Positions 6,770 to 6,836 of a stretch of 6,836 nucleotides of DNA are shown here, in pieces (the stretch's first letter is position 1; each line of letters opens with the position of its first letter). The notes beneath the pieces are model-generated. The model was given only the letters and a program-made list of their open reading frames with translations, had not been told where the DNA came from and did no database searches. The position numbers and the translations under genes are program-made. Source of the DNA: an uncultured Actinomycetes bacterium (GTDB lineage Bacteria; Actinomycetota; Actinomycetes; Nanopelagicales; Nanopelagicaceae); assembly GCA_903875815.1 (NCBI GenBank), contig CAIQXR010000115.1, positions 1 through 6,836 of the forward strand, given 5' to 3'.

Positions 6770-6836
6770 ATGACCGAGCAGATGATCCTCGAAACAACAC
6801 CTCTCAACGCTGTTGATCGTTGCGATCGTTGCGGAG
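6770..6836 (+). CDS. Start of a small CxxC protein of DUF7455 type, cut by the window edge
   Basis: Only 22 codons are present, reading M-TEQMILETTPLNAVDRCDRCG. The segment LNAVDRCDRCG resembles the N-terminus of short actinobacterial DUF7455 proteins, which I recall beginning with a similar LTAADRCDRCGA stretch and being under about 100 residues, often beside parE. The CDRC pair suggests a metal (zinc) knuckle, but the partner cysteines would lie beyond the window. The function of this family is not known to me. The start is supported by AGGGAG at 6760-6765. The gene is divergent from parE across 217 bases. Confidence 0.7.
   Translation, partial: MTEQMILETTPLNAVDRCDRCG

Overview
The window carries six protein-coding genes, four complete and two cut by the window edges. 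It looks like chromosomal DNA from an actinobacterium of roughly balanced G+C. The type II topoisomerase pair has actinobacterial topoisomerase IV character, for example EGDSALG in the ParE TOPRIM domain where gyrase normally has EGDSAGG. A small CxxC protein of the actinobacterial DUF7455 type begins beside parE. Genes are tightly packed, with gaps of 6 to 55 bases except for one of 217. Several start codons have no Shine-Dalgarno sequence, and some have a -10-like hexamer just upstream, which fits the leaderless transcripts common in Actinobacteria. A compact freshwater or marine actinoplankton lineage is possible, but this is inference from compactness and base composition only.

Left part (1-2887): an alkaline-phosphatase-superfamily (nucleotide pyrophosphatase/phosphodiesterase-like) gene runs leftward off the window. 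It is divergent, across 37 bases, from a two-gene rightward unit. That unit holds psuG (pseudouridine-5'-phosphate glycosidase) and a PfkB-family kinase that is most likely psuK. Together the pair would phosphorylate pseudouridine and split pseudouridine 5'-phosphate into uracil and ribose 5-phosphate.

Centre and right (2916-6552): parC (rightward) and parE (leftward) face each other and share one strong bidirectional intrinsic terminator in the 55-base gap. Together they encode the two subunits of topoisomerase IV. ParC is only 498 residues. It stops where the N-terminal catalytic core ends, so the usual C-terminal beta-pinwheel DNA-wrapping domain is absent.

Right edge (6553-6836): a 217-base spacer between the divergent parE and the DUF7455-like gene holds several short inverted and direct repeats and candidate promoter elements. 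It is followed by the first 22 codons of the small cysteine-motif protein, which has a clear ribosome binding site.

The window is mostly housekeeping. The points most worth a second look are the C-terminal-domain-less ParC, the glycine at its quinolone-contact position, the likely leaderless starts, and the pairing of pseudouridine breakdown genes with a divergent phosphodiesterase next to topoisomerase IV.
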